A stretch of 64,000 nucleotides of DNA from Thermodesulfobacteriota bacterium (GTDB lineage: Bacteria; Desulfobacterota; GWC2-55-46). The stretch is taken from assembly GCA_030583865.1 (NCBI GenBank), contig CP129479.1:570744-634743 (forward strand). The letters run 5' to 3'. How positions within the stretch are numbered: the stretch's first letter is position 1; the number at the start of each line of letters is the position of its first letter. Both the position numbers and the translations under genes were made by a program. Shown here in pieces: positions 16,038 to 24,466 of this stretch. Below the pieces are notes generated by a model. That model was not told where the DNA came from, ran no database searches, and worked only from the letters and a program-made list of their open reading frames with translations.

Positions 16038-17183
16038 TCAGGAGAGATAGACCCTCGGCACCCGCCGGGAGATGCCGCAGAATATCTCGTAGCTTATGGT
16101 GCCGGCCTTTCCGGCGACCTCTTCAGCGGTTATCGTCTCCGCGCCCTGCGAGCCGATTATGACGACCTCGTCCCCGGCCTTAGCGTCCGGAACGTCCGTC
16201 ACGTCGGCCATCGCGAGGTCCATGCATATCGCGCCGACGAGAGGCACCCTTTTGCCGCCCACGAGCGCCTCGCCCTTGCCTTCGAGCCTCCTCGGCAGGC
16301 CGTCGGCATAGCCTATGGGGAGGGTCGCTATCATACTCTGCCTTTTTGTGGCGAACCTTCTCCCGTAGCTCACGCTGAAGCCCGGGGGCACGCCCTTCAA
16401 GTGCAGTATGCGCGTCTTGAGCTGAAGGACCGGCTTCAGTTCCAGCCTCTCCCTCAGGCGCTCGGCCGGGTAGGAGCCGTAGAGCATTATACCGGGCCTT
16501 ACAAGGCTATGGTGGGAGCTTTCTAGGTCCACTATCGCCGCGCTGTTGGCTATCTCGGTAAACAAGGGGTCGAAGCCCATCCCCCGTATCTCCTCCAGGG
16601 ACCTCTTGAAATCCGAGAGCTGCGACTCGGAAAACACCTTGTCCGCGCTTTCGGACTCGGCGAAATGCGAGAGCACGGCTTCGACGGTCAGGTTATGCAA
16701 TTCCTTCAGCCCGGCAAAGAACCGGCCCGCTTCACTGGGCAGGAGGCCCAGCCTGCCCATGCCGGTATCGATTTTAACATGTATTTTTTTAATTGCTCCC
16801 CTTTTCCGGGCCTCTGAATCGAGCGAGCGCGCGGTCTTCATGTCGAAGACTACCGGGGTCAGGTCATAGTCGAATACATCACCGGCCTGGTCCGGGAAGA
16901 TGCCGCCCAGGACGGCGACAGGCCTTTTTATTCCGGCCTCCCTGAGCCTCGCCCCCTCCTCGGGGATGGCTACGCCAAAAAACTCTGAACCCATTGCTTC
17001 GAGGACGCGGGCCACCTCGATATCCCCGTGGCCGTAGGCATCGGCTTTGACAACGGCCATCATGGCCGCTCCGGCAGGGATCCTGCTCCTCAACTGGCGG
17101 TAATTGAACCTGAGCGCCTCCCTGTCGATAAAGGCGGAGGTCGGCCTTTTTCCCAAAAGCGTTCTCCGGTAAGAAAAAAGCAA
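16038..17183 (-). CDS. alr: alanine racemase
   Basis: A 381-residue fold-type III PLP enzyme that supplies D-alanine for peptidoglycan. The PLP lysine lies in MAVVKADAYGHG (about 42-53); HVKIDTGMGRLG (about 134-145), LVRPGIMLYG (about 230-239) and the catalytic Tyr in VSYGRRF (about 271) follow. Start is TTG 17183 (MLFSYRRTLLG); an internal ATG could also serve, so the N-terminus is uncertain. First gene of an operon with mlaEFD, which couples a wall precursor enzyme to outer-membrane lipid transport. Confidence 0.94.
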   Translation of the reverse strand: MLFSYRRTLLGKRPTSAFIDREALRFNYRQLRSRIPAGAAMMAVVKADAYGHGDIEVARVLEAMGSEFFGVAIPEEGARLREAGIKRPVAVLGGIFPDQAGDVFDYDLTPVVFDMKTARSLDSEARKRGAIKKIHVKIDTGMGRLGLLPSEAGRFFAGLKELHNLTVEAVLSHFAESESADKVFSESQLSDFKRSLEEIRGMGFDPLFTEIANSAAIVDLESSHHSLVRPGIMLYGSYPAERLRERLELKPVLQLKTRILHLKGVPPGFSVSYGRRFATKRQSMIATLPIGYADGLPRRLEGKGEALVGGKRVPLVGAICMDLAMADVTDVPDAKAGDEVVIIGSQGAETITAEEVAGKAGTISYEIFCGISRRVPRVYLS

Positions 17184-17340
17184 GTTTTAACGGGTACTTA
17201 ATAACATTTTTGAATCGAGCTTGCAAAGGAAATCGTCAGTGGCGGGCGGGAATGGGGAAAAGATCCATTTCACGCGCTGCCGCGCGGTTAGAGGGCAAGG
17301 CTCGTTTGCCAGCCACCTCCCCCATTTGCATTTAAAACAA
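17184..17340. other. intergenic DNA upstream of alr
   Basis: Between alr and the family 3 repeat I see no gene, no clear promoter and no known RNA. A short GCGCTGCCGCGCGGTT palindrome at about 17276-17291 matches the flank of the other family 3 copies. Confidence 0.5.
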
Positions 17341-17502
17341 CCCCGGGGCATAAGGCGGAGCGAACATAGGGATGGGGGAGGGGCGGGCGAGGCGGGGCTG
17401 TTAGGAGCGAGGCCAAAGGCCGAGCGACATAAGGGCCCGGGGGATGTAGGCGGAAAGGGAGCGGAGCCTTATGCCCGAAAAGCGCGGCAGCGCGTTAAAA
17501 GG
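17341..17502 (+). repeat. family 3 GC-rich repeat, copy 1
   Basis: Begins CCCCGGGGCATAAGGCGGAG and ends with GGAGCCTTATGCCCGAAAAG before GCGCGGCAGCGCG. The inverted pair GGGCATAAGGC/GCCTTATGCCC frames a purine-rich middle (GGGGGAGGGGCGGGCGAGGCG) and an inner GACATAAGGGCC. Copies at 25943-26113 and, inverted, 43979-44150. Confidence 0.8.
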
Positions 17503-17602
17503 CCTTTTATCAGCATGGCATTAATAGAGGGGGAAAAGACCTTATCCATGCGTTCGGCGAGGGGAGGGGAGGGGCTTTTTGAGAGGGAGAAAGCTTGGGC
17601 TA

Positions 17603-18406
17603 TCAAGCGCCCTGCGGGAGCGCCTGCTTTATCCTGACAAGGGACTTTTCGAGCTTCTTCATAGCCTGGCTCTCTATCTGGCGGACCCTTTCCCTCGTTA
17701 TCCCGAGGGCGTCGCCTATGACCTGCAGGCTCTCGGGCTCGTCGGACATGAGCCTTTTCTCCACGACCAACCGCTCCTTTTCGTTAAGGAGCGCGAGGGC
17801 GCTGGAGACCTCTTCCCTGACAATGAGGCTCTCCTGGCTCCGGGCAACGGCCTCGAGAGGGCCCGGCCCCTCGTCCCTCAGAAGATCGAGGTGCGTTGCG
17901 CTGTCGTCCCTTACAGGGGCGTCCAGCGAGAGGTCGCTCTTGAGCTCAATGTCGTCATGGGGTGCATAGGAGAGGTCTCCCCCTGCGGTCCCGTCCGCGA
18001 GAGCGGGGGTCCTGTAGAAGAGTTTCTTCTTGAGGGCCTTGGTGCTTTTCCTTACGAGCCCCCTTGACTTGAGTATATAGTCCTGTATGAACGACCGTAT
18101 CCACCAGGTCGCGTAGGTGATGAGCCTGAAGCCCTTGTAGGGGTTGAACTTCTTGACGGCCGTCATGAGGCCGATATTGCCTTCCTGTATGAGGTCGGCG
18201 AGCCTGCACCCGTAGTTCCTGAACTCGAGGGCGATCTTGACGACATACCTCAGGTTCGAGGTGACGAGCTTGTGCGCGTCCTCGATGGCCCTGGTCTTAT
18301 AGTAGCGCTCGGCTACCCGGAACTCGTCCTCGGCTGAGAGCATTGGATAACGGCTCACTTCAGCGAGATAGCTCTGGACCGAATCTGTTACGACAGGAAG
18401 ACACAT
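17603..18406 (-). CDS. rpoH: RNA polymerase sigma-32 factor RpoH
   Basis: A 267-residue heat-shock sigma factor of normal length. Region 2 (DAHKLVTSNLRYVVKIALEF, then ADLIQEGNIGLMTAVKKFNP and the -10-contacting FRLITYATWWIRSFIQDYIL, about 44-112) and region 4 (GDALGITRERVRQIESQAMKKL, about 230-251) are complete. The RpoH box is variant: STKALKKKLFYR (about 121-132) in place of QRKLFFNLR, but the KLF core stays. Upstream are a consensus sigma70 promoter and a perfect CIRCE operator, so HrcA should repress this gene and heat stress should release it. Confidence 0.95.
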   Translation of the reverse strand: MCLPVVTDSVQSYLAEVSRYPMLSAEDEFRVAERYYKTRAIEDAHKLVTSNLRYVVKIALEFRNYGCRLADLIQEGNIGLMTAVKKFNPYKGFRLITYATWWIRSFIQDYILKSRGLVRKSTKALKKKLFYRTPALADGTAGGDLSYAPHDDIELKSDLSLDAPVRDDSATHLDLLRDEGPGPLEAVARSQESLIVREEVSSALALLNEKERLVVEKRLMSDEPESLQVIGDALGITRERVRQIESQAMKKLEKSLVRIKQALPQGA

Positions 18407-18427
18407 CAGATGACCGCCTCCATTTGG

Positions 18428-18454
18428 TTAGCACTCTTATTTGCCGAGTGCTAA
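18428..18454. promoter_or_regulatory. CIRCE operator (HrcA binding site)
   Basis: TTAGCACTC, nine bases, GAGTGCTAA: both 9-bp arms are perfect. It lies directly downstream of the rpoH -10 box and overlaps the expected transcription start, 22 bases before the rpoH start codon. Confidence 0.95.
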
Positions 18455-18455
18455 T

Positions 18456-18484
18456 ATTATAAAGAGCAGGTTGAATTTTGTCAA
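18456..18484 (-). promoter_or_regulatory. sigma70 promoter of rpoH
   Basis: On the minus strand TTGACA (18484-18479) and TATAAT (18461-18456) are both perfect consensus boxes with a 17-base spacer. The CIRCE operator begins one base after the -10 box. Confidence 0.9.
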
Positions 18485-18555
18485 GGCCGTCGCGTTTTTA
18501 ATAGTGATTTTAATATGTTAAGGAAAGGCGGAGGGAGAAGCCAGCTGGCATGGCG

Positions 18556-18588
18556 AAAAAAAAGGGGCGGCATATTTGCCGCCCCTTT
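18556..18588 (-). terminator. terminator of the atp F0 operon
   Basis: On the minus strand a GGGGCGGCA/TGCCGCCCC stem is followed by eight T, 24 bases after the atpE stop. Confidence 0.88.
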
Positions 18589-18611
18589 CTCTTCCCGTGT
18601 TCCTTTTCTTT

Positions 18612-18944
18612 TTAGACGACGAAAAGGAGGATAAGGGCTACGACGAGCGCGTAGATGGCAAGCGATTCCATCATGGCGAGACCGACGAGCATGGTCGTCA
18701 TGATCTTGCTCGAATGGCCGGGGTTCCTGGCCATGCCCTCGAGGGCGCCCCTTACGGCGTGACCCATGCCGATGCCGGGCCCGATCGCGCCGAGGCCCAT
18801 GCCGAGTCCGGCGCCGATGAATATGGCGGCCTGCACGAGCGCGCTCCTTCCGCCCTCAGCGGCCGCTTCCTGCGCAAAAGCCAGGTTGGAGCCGACGACG
18901 ACGGCTATCAAAGCCAATACTGCCGTTACCGCGTACTTCCTCAT
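18612..18944 (-). CDS. atpE: F0F1 ATP synthase subunit c with N-terminal leader
   Basis: A 110-residue subunit c forming the rotor ring. A cleavable-looking leader of about 24 residues (MRKYAVTAVLALIAVVVGSN, then LAFAQ) precedes the usual hairpin: helix 1 with GAGLGMGLGAIGPGIGMG, the polar loop ARNPG (about 73) and helix 2 with the ion-carrying Glu in MMESLAIYALV (about 93). Leaders of this kind occur on subunit c in many deltaproteobacteria. Helix 1 has Pro where sodium-binding rings have Gln, which favours protons, but this is not decisive. A family 1 element separates it from atpB. Confidence 0.95.
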   Translation of the reverse strand: MRKYAVTAVLALIAVVVGSNLAFAQEAAAEGGRSALVQAAIFIGAGLGMGLGAIGPGIGMGHAVRGALEGMARNPGHSSKIMTTMLVGLAMMESLAIYALVVALILLFVV

Positions 18945-19093
18945 CTTTGACTACCTCCTTGAGATTAGGGAGTCCGTATTCCGCCTGACCACATGGCCTC
19001 CTGTCGGACAGGCCGGGGATTGCCATCTTCCCCGGCTGACTCCCGGCCCCGTACGGCGCCAGGGTAAGGCGTCGTCTCCCTTTGAAAAAATCC

Positions 19094-19237
19094 AGGCAAC
19101 CTCTAAAAATTGATCTTTTCCCGGCACTCTGCGTCATGCCGTGAATAAAAATGCTCACATATGGTCATACATGCTCCGCTTTTTATTCCCGGCCTTCCTC
19201 GATTGCGGGAAAAACCTCTAATTTTTTAGAGGCTGCT
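19094..19237 (+). mobile_element. family 1 palindromic element, copy C (inside the atp operon)
   Basis: Complete copy with core TGCTCACATATGGTCATACA. The left flank is TCCA; the right end reads GAGGCTGC followed by TCCA, so a 4-bp duplication is present if one base of the right end was lost. It sits in the 305-base gap between atpB and atpE. Confidence 0.85.
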
Positions 19238-19249
19238 CCATTCTAAATA

Positions 19250-19906
19250 TCAGTGCGCCTCTTCGAGCGCGCCCCCTATGTACATCATCGAGAGGAGCGC
19301 GAAGATGAACGCCTGTATGAAAATGACGAGCACGCCCAGCACCGTCGAGAAAGCGAGCAGCGGGTAGGCGAGCGGCATGAGTATCAGGAGGACGGCCACC
19401 ACCTGCTCGTGGCCCATGATGTTCCCGAAAAGACGGAGCGAGAGGGAGACCGGCCTCGCGAGGTGGCCTATTATCTCTATGGGTATCATGAGCGGCATGA
19501 GCCACCAGACCGGGCCCGTGAAGTGCTTGAAGTATTTAAGCCCGTGCTCCTTGACCCCGATTATATGCGTTGCGACGAATACGATCAGCGCCAGGGCCGC
19601 CGTGGTGTTGAGGTTCGCGGTCGGCGGGAGAAGCCCGGGTATCATGCCGAGGAGGTTCGATATGAAGATGAATATCGCGAAGGTCATTATGAAGGGGAAG
19701 TACTTCCGGCCCTTGTGCCCCATTGTCTCGTCGACCATGCCCTCGAAGGAGGTCACGGTGAGCTCCACTATGGACTGGACCCTGCCGGGCACCAGCGCGA
19801 GCCTTCTCGCGAGAAGCAGCGAGAATATCGCGAGCCCTATGGTTATGTATATCGTGAAGGCTGTATGGGCGTGGAGCCCGAAGGTCGGCACTATCGTGTC
19901 ATGCAT
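19250..19906 (-). CDS. atpB: F0F1 ATP synthase subunit a
   Basis: A 218-residue membrane subunit that forms the two half-channels of the stator. The essential Arg is in PVSLSLRLFGNIMGHE (about 150), preceded by the conserved PIEIIGHLARP. Six hydrophobic segments are visible. I start it at ATG 19906 (MHDTIVPTFGLH), which overlaps atpI by 8 bases and follows GGAAGCTTC; an in-frame start at 19927 would add seven residues. The F1 genes and the b subunits are not in the window, as in other bacteria with split atp operons. Confidence 0.95.
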   Translation of the reverse strand: MHDTIVPTFGLHAHTAFTIYITIGLAIFSLLLARRLALVPGRVQSIVELTVTSFEGMVDETMGHKGRKYFPFIMTFAIFIFISNLLGMIPGLLPPTANLNTTAALALIVFVATHIIGVKEHGLKYFKHFTGPVWWLMPLMIPIEIIGHLARPVSLSLRLFGNIMGHEQVVAVLLILMPLAYPLLAFSTVLGVLVIFIQAFIFALLSMMYIGGALEEAH

Positions 19907-20309
19907 GTGAAGCTTCCTCCCTGGCAAGGTATATCGTCGTGCATACCGTTATCAAAGCTGATCCTAAAAAGCCCCCGATGAGGGGCCACGGGCTCAAGAC
20001 GCCTTTATACATGATGAGCGCGAGAAGCGCCGCGACCACCGCGAACCTAAGGCGGTACGCGGCGGGGATGAACCTGCCGGCCTTTTCCGGGTCCATGCGG
20101 ACCCCCTTCCGGGCTATCCTAAGGAGCCAGAGCGTGCTCGCTGTCCCGATGAAGAACCCGGCTGCTATTCCAAAGAAGGCGTGCGTGCCTGCAAAGGCCA
20201 GCGCCAGGCCGGAGGCCGCGATGAAAGCCGCCAGGTTCGCGCCCAGGAGCTTAAGGGAAACCGTTGCTGAGAATGCCTCTGTGTCCGCTGTCTCCCGGCT
20301 ATAGTCCAT
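19899..20309 (-). CDS. atpI: ATP synthase subunit I (AtpI)
   Basis: A 136-residue protein with four predicted membrane helices (about 19-39, 42-60, 86-106, 110-130), basic loops and the position typical of AtpI, directly before subunit a. AtpI helps assemble the c ring and may aid magnesium uptake. The sequence is poorly conserved in this family; length, topology and gene order carry the call. It overlaps atpZ by 11 bases and atpB by 8. Confidence 0.85.
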   Translation of the reverse strand: MDYSRETADTEAFSATVSLKLLGANLAAFIAASGLALAFAGTHAFFGIAAGFFIGTASTLWLLRIARKGVRMDPEKAGRFIPAAYRLRFAVVAALLALIMYKGVLSPWPLIGGFLGSALITVCTTIYLAREEASHA

Positions 20310-20517
20310 ACTTCCTGGCCGTCTCGTACATGTTTTTAAAACCCGCGGCTATGCCGAAAAGCAGGAATATTATCGTGAGCCAGGGCTTGGTGCCTAAGAA
20401 CTTGTCAAGGTATATGCCTATGGCCAGTCCTATGACCGTCGAGACCACCATCGCTATGCCCATCGAGGCGAGCATGGCGAGGCCCTTGTAAAAACCCCGG
20501 CCGTTGTCTTCAGGCAT
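20299..20517 (-). CDS. atpZ: AtpZ/AtpI family membrane protein
   Basis: A 72-residue protein with two membrane helices separated by a short acidic loop containing YLDKFLGTKPWLTI, the pattern of the small F0-operon protein AtpZ (AtpR-like). The proteins AtpZ and AtpI together are reported to form a small cation channel beside the synthase. First gene of the F0 operon, ATG 20517 behind GGGGGAC. Confidence 0.85.
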   Translation of the reverse strand: MPEDNGRGFYKGLAMLASMGIAMVVSTVIGLAIGIYLDKFLGTKPWLTIIFLLFGIAAGFKNMYETARKYGL

Positions 20518-20687
20518 AAGTCCCCCTTGCCTTTGATTTACCTGCTGATTTTTCAGGGGGACGGCCCATGCAACCGGAAATCATTATCACATGGGGGAAA
20601 AGAAAGTCAAAGGAAATTTATCACGTCCGGGACGGAGTTATGCGCCCCGGAACCGCGTCCCATACGCATCAAGTCCCCCTTTATCCG

Positions 20688-20693
20688 ATTATA
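20688..20693 (-). promoter_or_regulatory. possible -10 box of the atpZIBE operon
   Basis: A perfect TATAAT on the minus strand about 170 bases before atpZ. No good -35 box at the right distance. Confidence 0.3.
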
Positions 20694-20769
20694 CTTTGAT
20701 TTCCAATCTCAAGTGAAGCCGGGTTTTTCCCTGGCATGAGGCCTGGACAGGGGTTTCTTTCAGGTTTCC

Positions 20770-20797
20770 TTGACGCCCCGGTCAGATATGGTAAAAT
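20770..20797 (+). promoter_or_regulatory. sigma70-type promoter before the nucleotidyltransferase gene
   Basis: TTGACG, 16 bases, TAAAAT, ending 133 bases before the TTG start at 20931. Confidence 0.5.
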
Positions 20798-20930
20798 CCA
20801 AAGGCTTTCAAGCCTTCCATGACGTTCAGCCCTGTTCCGTGCGTGAGTTTTTAGTTCTGAATCTGTCGCCCCGGGGTCTTGCTTCGAGGCCCGGGCCTTC
20901 TTCAATACCATTTCAACCCAAGGAGAGAGC

Positions 20931-23444
20931 TTGAAAAGCATCATAATGGCTGGCGGGTTCGGCACCAGGCTCCGCCCCCTCACGAACAACCTCCCGAAGC
21001 CCATGGTGCCGATGGCGAACAGGCCCATGATGGAGCACATAATCGAGCTCCTCAAATCCCACGGGATAAAGGACCTTACCGCGCTCCTCTATTTCCAGCC
21101 CGAGATGATATCCGGCCACCTCGGGGACGGGAGCGCCTTCGGGGTGAAGCTCGACTATATAACGCTTACCGTCGACCTCGGCACAGCCGGAGCCGTCGGG
21201 AGCGCCATGAGGAAGATGGGCGGGGACGGGACGACGCTCATCATAAGCGGCGACGTGCTTACCGACATAGACCTCCAGAAGGCGGTAAGCTTCCACAGGG
21301 AGAGGAAGGCCGCGGCAACGATAGTCCTCACGAGGGTAGAGAACCCGCTCCCCTTCGGCATAGTCATAACCGACGAGGAGGGCAGGATCGTCAGGTTCCT
21401 CGAAAAGCCGAGCTGGGGAGAGGTCTTCAGCGACACCATAAATACAGGCATATACATCCTGGAGCAGAAGGTCCTGGACTACATACCCGCCGACAGGGAG
21501 TTCGACTTCAGCAAGGACCTTTTCCCTCTCATGCTCGACAAGAAGGAGCCCCTTTACGGCTACATAGCCGAGGGCTACTGGAAGGACGTCGGGAGCCTCG
21601 AGGAGTACAGGGCCGCGAACATGGACATCCTCCAGGGGGCCGTCCACGTCGAGGTGCCGGGCGAGAGGATAGACGGCAGGAGGCTCTGGGTCGGCAAGGG
21701 CTCGCGCATAGATTTTACCGCCAAGCTCGAAGGCTCGATAATCATAGGCGAGAACTGCCGGATAGGGGCCGAGGCCAGGATATCGAATTCGATAATCGGG
21801 CCCGGCTCCATAGTCGAGGAGGGCGCGGTAATCCTCGATTCCGTAGTCTGGGACTCGGCAAAAGTGGCCCACGGGGCGTCGCTTCACGAGAACGTGGTCG
21901 CGCGCGGAAGCGAGATACTCGACCAGGCGCACCTGGCCGAGGGCGTGATCGTGAGCGACCACTGCCGGATAGGAAGGAACGCTACAATAAAGGCAAACGT
22001 CAAGGTATGGCCATACAAGGTGGTCGAGGACGACGCGACACTCGCCTCGAGCCTCATCTGGGGCGAGAAGTGGAGCAGGAACATATTCTCGACCTACGGC
22101 GTCACGGGGCTTGCGAACATTGAGCTCTCGCCGGAGTTCGCGGCCAAGCTAGGGGCCGCCTACGGCGCCTCCCTCAAGAAGGGCGCGGCAGTGTCGACCA
22201 GCAGGGACGCGCACAAGACCTCGAGGATGATAAACAGGGCCATAATGACGGGCATACTCTCGACGGGCGTAAACGTACACGACTACGGCGTAACGCCCAT
22301 GCCGGTCGTGAGGTTCCTGGCGAGGAGCGGGACCGAGGCCGGAGGGGTGCACACCAGGAGGTCGCCCTTCGACCCCCAGCTCGTCGACTTGAAGTTCTTC
22401 GACGGCAAGGGCCTCGACCTCCACCCCGGATACGAGAAGACGATAGAGAAGCTCTTTTTCAAGGAGGACTTCCTCCGCGCCCCAATGGAGGAGACGGGCG
22501 AGATGAGCTTCCCCGTTCACGGCTTCGAGTCGTACCAGAACGGCTTCCTTTCCATGATAGACTCGGAGACCATCTCGAAGGCCGGGTTCAGGTTCGTCGT
22601 GGACTACTCCTACGGCTCGTCATCGCGGATATTCCCCTACATACTCGGAAAGCTCAACTGCGAGGTCATAGCCCTTAACGCGAACCTCGACGGCAGCAAG
22701 ACCACCAAGAGCCCGGAGGAGTTCCAGAGGGCGATGGACCAGCTGTCGTCGATAGTGCGCTCGCTTGACGCTGACATGGGCTTCTACCTCGACGCGGGCG
22801 GGGAGAAGGTATTTCTCTTCGACGAGACCGGCGAGGCCCTGGACGGCGACACGGCGCTCAATATAGTCACGCTCCTGGTCCTCAAGTTCAACAAGGACGC
22901 CGGGCGAAAGGGGCACATAGCGGTGCCGGTGACCGCCTCCCGCGCCATAGACAGGATGGCCGAGACCTACGGCTTCGAGGTGCGGAGGACAAAGACCACC
23001 CCGAGGGGGCAGATGGAGGCCGCGGCAAGCGAAGGGGCGCTATTCGTGGGAGAGCAGTCCGGCGGCTTCATATTCCCGGACTTCCAGCCGAACTTCGACG
23101 GCATGTACGCGATAGCGAAATTGCTTGAGATGCTCTCCAAGCACGGCACGAGGCTACACAGGCTCATGAGGGAGATACCGCCTTCCATTATAATAAAGGA
23201 CAGGGTATCATGCTCATTCGAGAGCAAGGGCATGGTGATGAGGAGGCTTGCCGAGGACTCGCGGGACCTGGATACCGTGCTCCTCGACGGGATAAAGATA
23301 AAATTCGGCGAGGACTGGCTGGTGGCATACCCGAGCCAGGACATGCCCTACTTCAACCTTGTGGCCGAGGCCTCGACCGAAGAGGCGGCCCGGTCGCTCG
23401 TAAACAAATACGCGGAGAAGATAAAAGGATGGCAGAGATCCTGA
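20931..23444 (+). CDS. sugar nucleotidyltransferase / phosphomannomutase-like fusion
   Basis: An 837-residue fusion. Residues 1-235 are a nucleotidyltransferase (IIMAGGFGTRLRPLTNNLPK with the GDP/UDP-sugar pyrophosphorylase signature; GSLEEY near 223). Residues 250-370 are a left-handed beta-helix of hexapeptide repeats. Residues 380-830 follow the phosphohexomutase fold (GVTPMPVVRFL, then the metal region and GEQSGGFIFPDFQPNFDG). The mutase phosphoserine motif TASHNP is replaced by HTRRSPFDP (about 474-482), so mutase activity is doubtful. TTG start behind AGGAGAG. Family members are usually annotated mannose-1-phosphate guanylyltransferase; the substrate is unproven here. Confidence 0.88.
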   Translation: MKSIIMAGGFGTRLRPLTNNLPKPMVPMANRPMMEHIIELLKSHGIKDLTALLYFQPEMISGHLGDGSAFGVKLDYITLTVDLGTAGAVGSAMRKMGGDGTTLIISGDVLTDIDLQKAVSFHRERKAAATIVLTRVENPLPFGIVITDEEGRIVRFLEKPSWGEVFSDTINTGIYILEQKVLDYIPADREFDFSKDLFPLMLDKKEPLYGYIAEGYWKDVGSLEEYRAANMDILQGAVHVEVPGERIDGRRLWVGKGSRIDFTAKLEGSIIIGENCRIGAEARISNSIIGPGSIVEEGAVILDSVVWDSAKVAHGASLHENVVARGSEILDQAHLAEGVIVSDHCRIGRNATIKANVKVWPYKVVEDDATLASSLIWGEKWSRNIFSTYGVTGLANIELSPEFAAKLGAAYGASLKKGAAVSTSRDAHKTSRMINRAIMTGILSTGVNVHDYGVTPMPVVRFLARSGTEAGGVHTRRSPFDPQLVDLKFFDGKGLDLHPGYEKTIEKLFFKEDFLRAPMEETGEMSFPVHGFESYQNGFLSMIDSETISKAGFRFVVDYSYGSSSRIFPYILGKLNCEVIALNANLDGSKTTKSPEEFQRAMDQLSSIVRSLDADMGFYLDAGGEKVFLFDETGEALDGDTALNIVTLLVLKFNKDAGRKGHIAVPVTASRAIDRMAETYGFEVRRTKTTPRGQMEAAASEGALFVGEQSGGFIFPDFQPNFDGMYAIAKLLEMLSKHGTRLHRLMREIPPSIIIKDRVSCSFESKGMVMRRLAEDSRDLDTVLLDGIKIKFGEDWLVAYPSQDMPYFNLVAEASTEEAARSLVNKYAEKIKGWQRS

Positions 23445-24076
23445 CATTGCCCGTCGGGCCGCTCGAGGTAAACTGCTATATCGTGTGGGACAGGGATAGC
23501 GGCGAGGGGGCCGTTATAGACCCGGGCGGGGACGTGGAAGAGATAGAGGCGGCCCTTAAGAAGGAGGGCGTGAAGGTCAGGTATATAATAAACACCCACG
23601 GCCACTTCGACCACGTGGGCGGGAACGGGCTCCTGAAATCCGCGGTGAAGGCCGAGATAGCCATACACGCGGATGACGAGCCCCTTCTGGAATACGCCCA
23701 CGAGCAGGCGGTCATGTTCGGCCTGAAGACCCCGAAGCAGCCGAAACCGGATATCTATTTGGAGGACGGGGTCCTTCTTTCGTTCGGCCCCCTGAGCATC
23801 AAGGTGATACACACGCCGGGGCACTCGAAAGGCGGAGTATGCCTTTACATGGAGAAGGAGGGCGTCCTCTTTACAGGGGACACGCTCTTCGCGGGCTCGA
23901 TCGGAAGGACGGACTTCGAAGGCGGCTCAATGGATGAGCTCATGGACTCCATATTCGAGAGGATACTTCCGCTCGGTGATAATGTGAGGGTGCTTCCCGG
24001 CCACGGCCCGGAGTCGACCATAGGCGAAGAGAGGGAGATAAACCCTTTTATCGCTGGAGTCAAAAGGGTAAAGTAA
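23429..24076 (+). CDS. MBL-fold hydrolase (glyoxalase II-like)
   Basis: A 215-residue metallo-beta-lactamase fold protein. The metal motif is THGHFDHVGG (about 51-60), with further ligands in HTPGHSKGG (about 126-134), FTGDTLFAGSIGR (about 146-158) and LPGHGPEST (about 189). This matches the YcbL/GloB-like thioester hydrolase branch. ATG 23429 overlaps the end of the preceding gene by 16 bases and has AAAAGG ahead, so the two are translationally coupled. Substrate unknown. Confidence 0.92.
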   Translation: MAEILTLPVGPLEVNCYIVWDRDSGEGAVIDPGGDVEEIEAALKKEGVKVRYIINTHGHFDHVGGNGLLKSAVKAEIAIHADDEPLLEYAHEQAVMFGLKTPKQPKPDIYLEDGVLLSFGPLSIKVIHTPGHSKGGVCLYMEKEGVLFTGDTLFAGSIGRTDFEGGSMDELMDSIFERILPLGDNVRVLPGHGPESTIGEEREINPFIAGVKRVK

Positions 24077-24466
24077 GAAAGGCAATTTGCTGGCCCCTCT
24101 TTCCTAAAGAGGGGCCAGGGGAGATTATCCGTAGCGTGCGCTATGCGCACCATTAATAAATCCCCTACTTTCCCCTTTAGAAAAGGGGGATATTCACTCA
24201 GGCGGTTGGGTCCACTGCAAATGAACTGCCCCGCCGCAAGCGCGGGTATCTAATCCTCCCCTCCCTTGATGGGAGGGGATAAGAGGGGAGGGTGAAATCC
24301 CTTCACCCCCACCCTACCCTCCCCCTTCAAGTGGGAGGGTAAAAAACGCCGCGAGAAATGGCGAATGACGAGGAAAATCGCAGGCGTACTTTCAGGTACG
24401 TCGATGATTTTCCGAGGAGTACAACGCAGTATGAAGCCATTTCTTGCGTCCTCGTGAAGGCGCAAC
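24077..24466. repeat. composite of short hairpin repeats
   Basis: No gene. At 24089-24115 a CCCCTCTTT/AAAGAGGGG hairpin is followed by CAGGGGAGATTATC (like 31268-31305). At 24128-24200 comes GTGCGCTATGCGCACCATTA followed by a CCCCTTTAGAAAAGGGG hairpin (like 37055-37130). At 24256-24345 there are CTCCCCTCCCTTGATGGGAG-type hairpins (like 31553-31640). Confidence 0.7.

Larger units (their letters stand above)
20518..20930. other. 413-base divergent intergenic region
   Basis: No gene recognised. It holds a possible promoter for the atp operon (minus strand) and a good one for the nucleotidyltransferase gene (plus strand), listed separately. Confidence 0.6.

Noticed and set aside
20879-22123. Long alternative frames over the nucleotidyltransferase gene on both strands
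   Set aside because: Composition (Arg/Gly/His-rich) is that of frame shadows, while the plus-strand gene at 20931 has complete family motifs.
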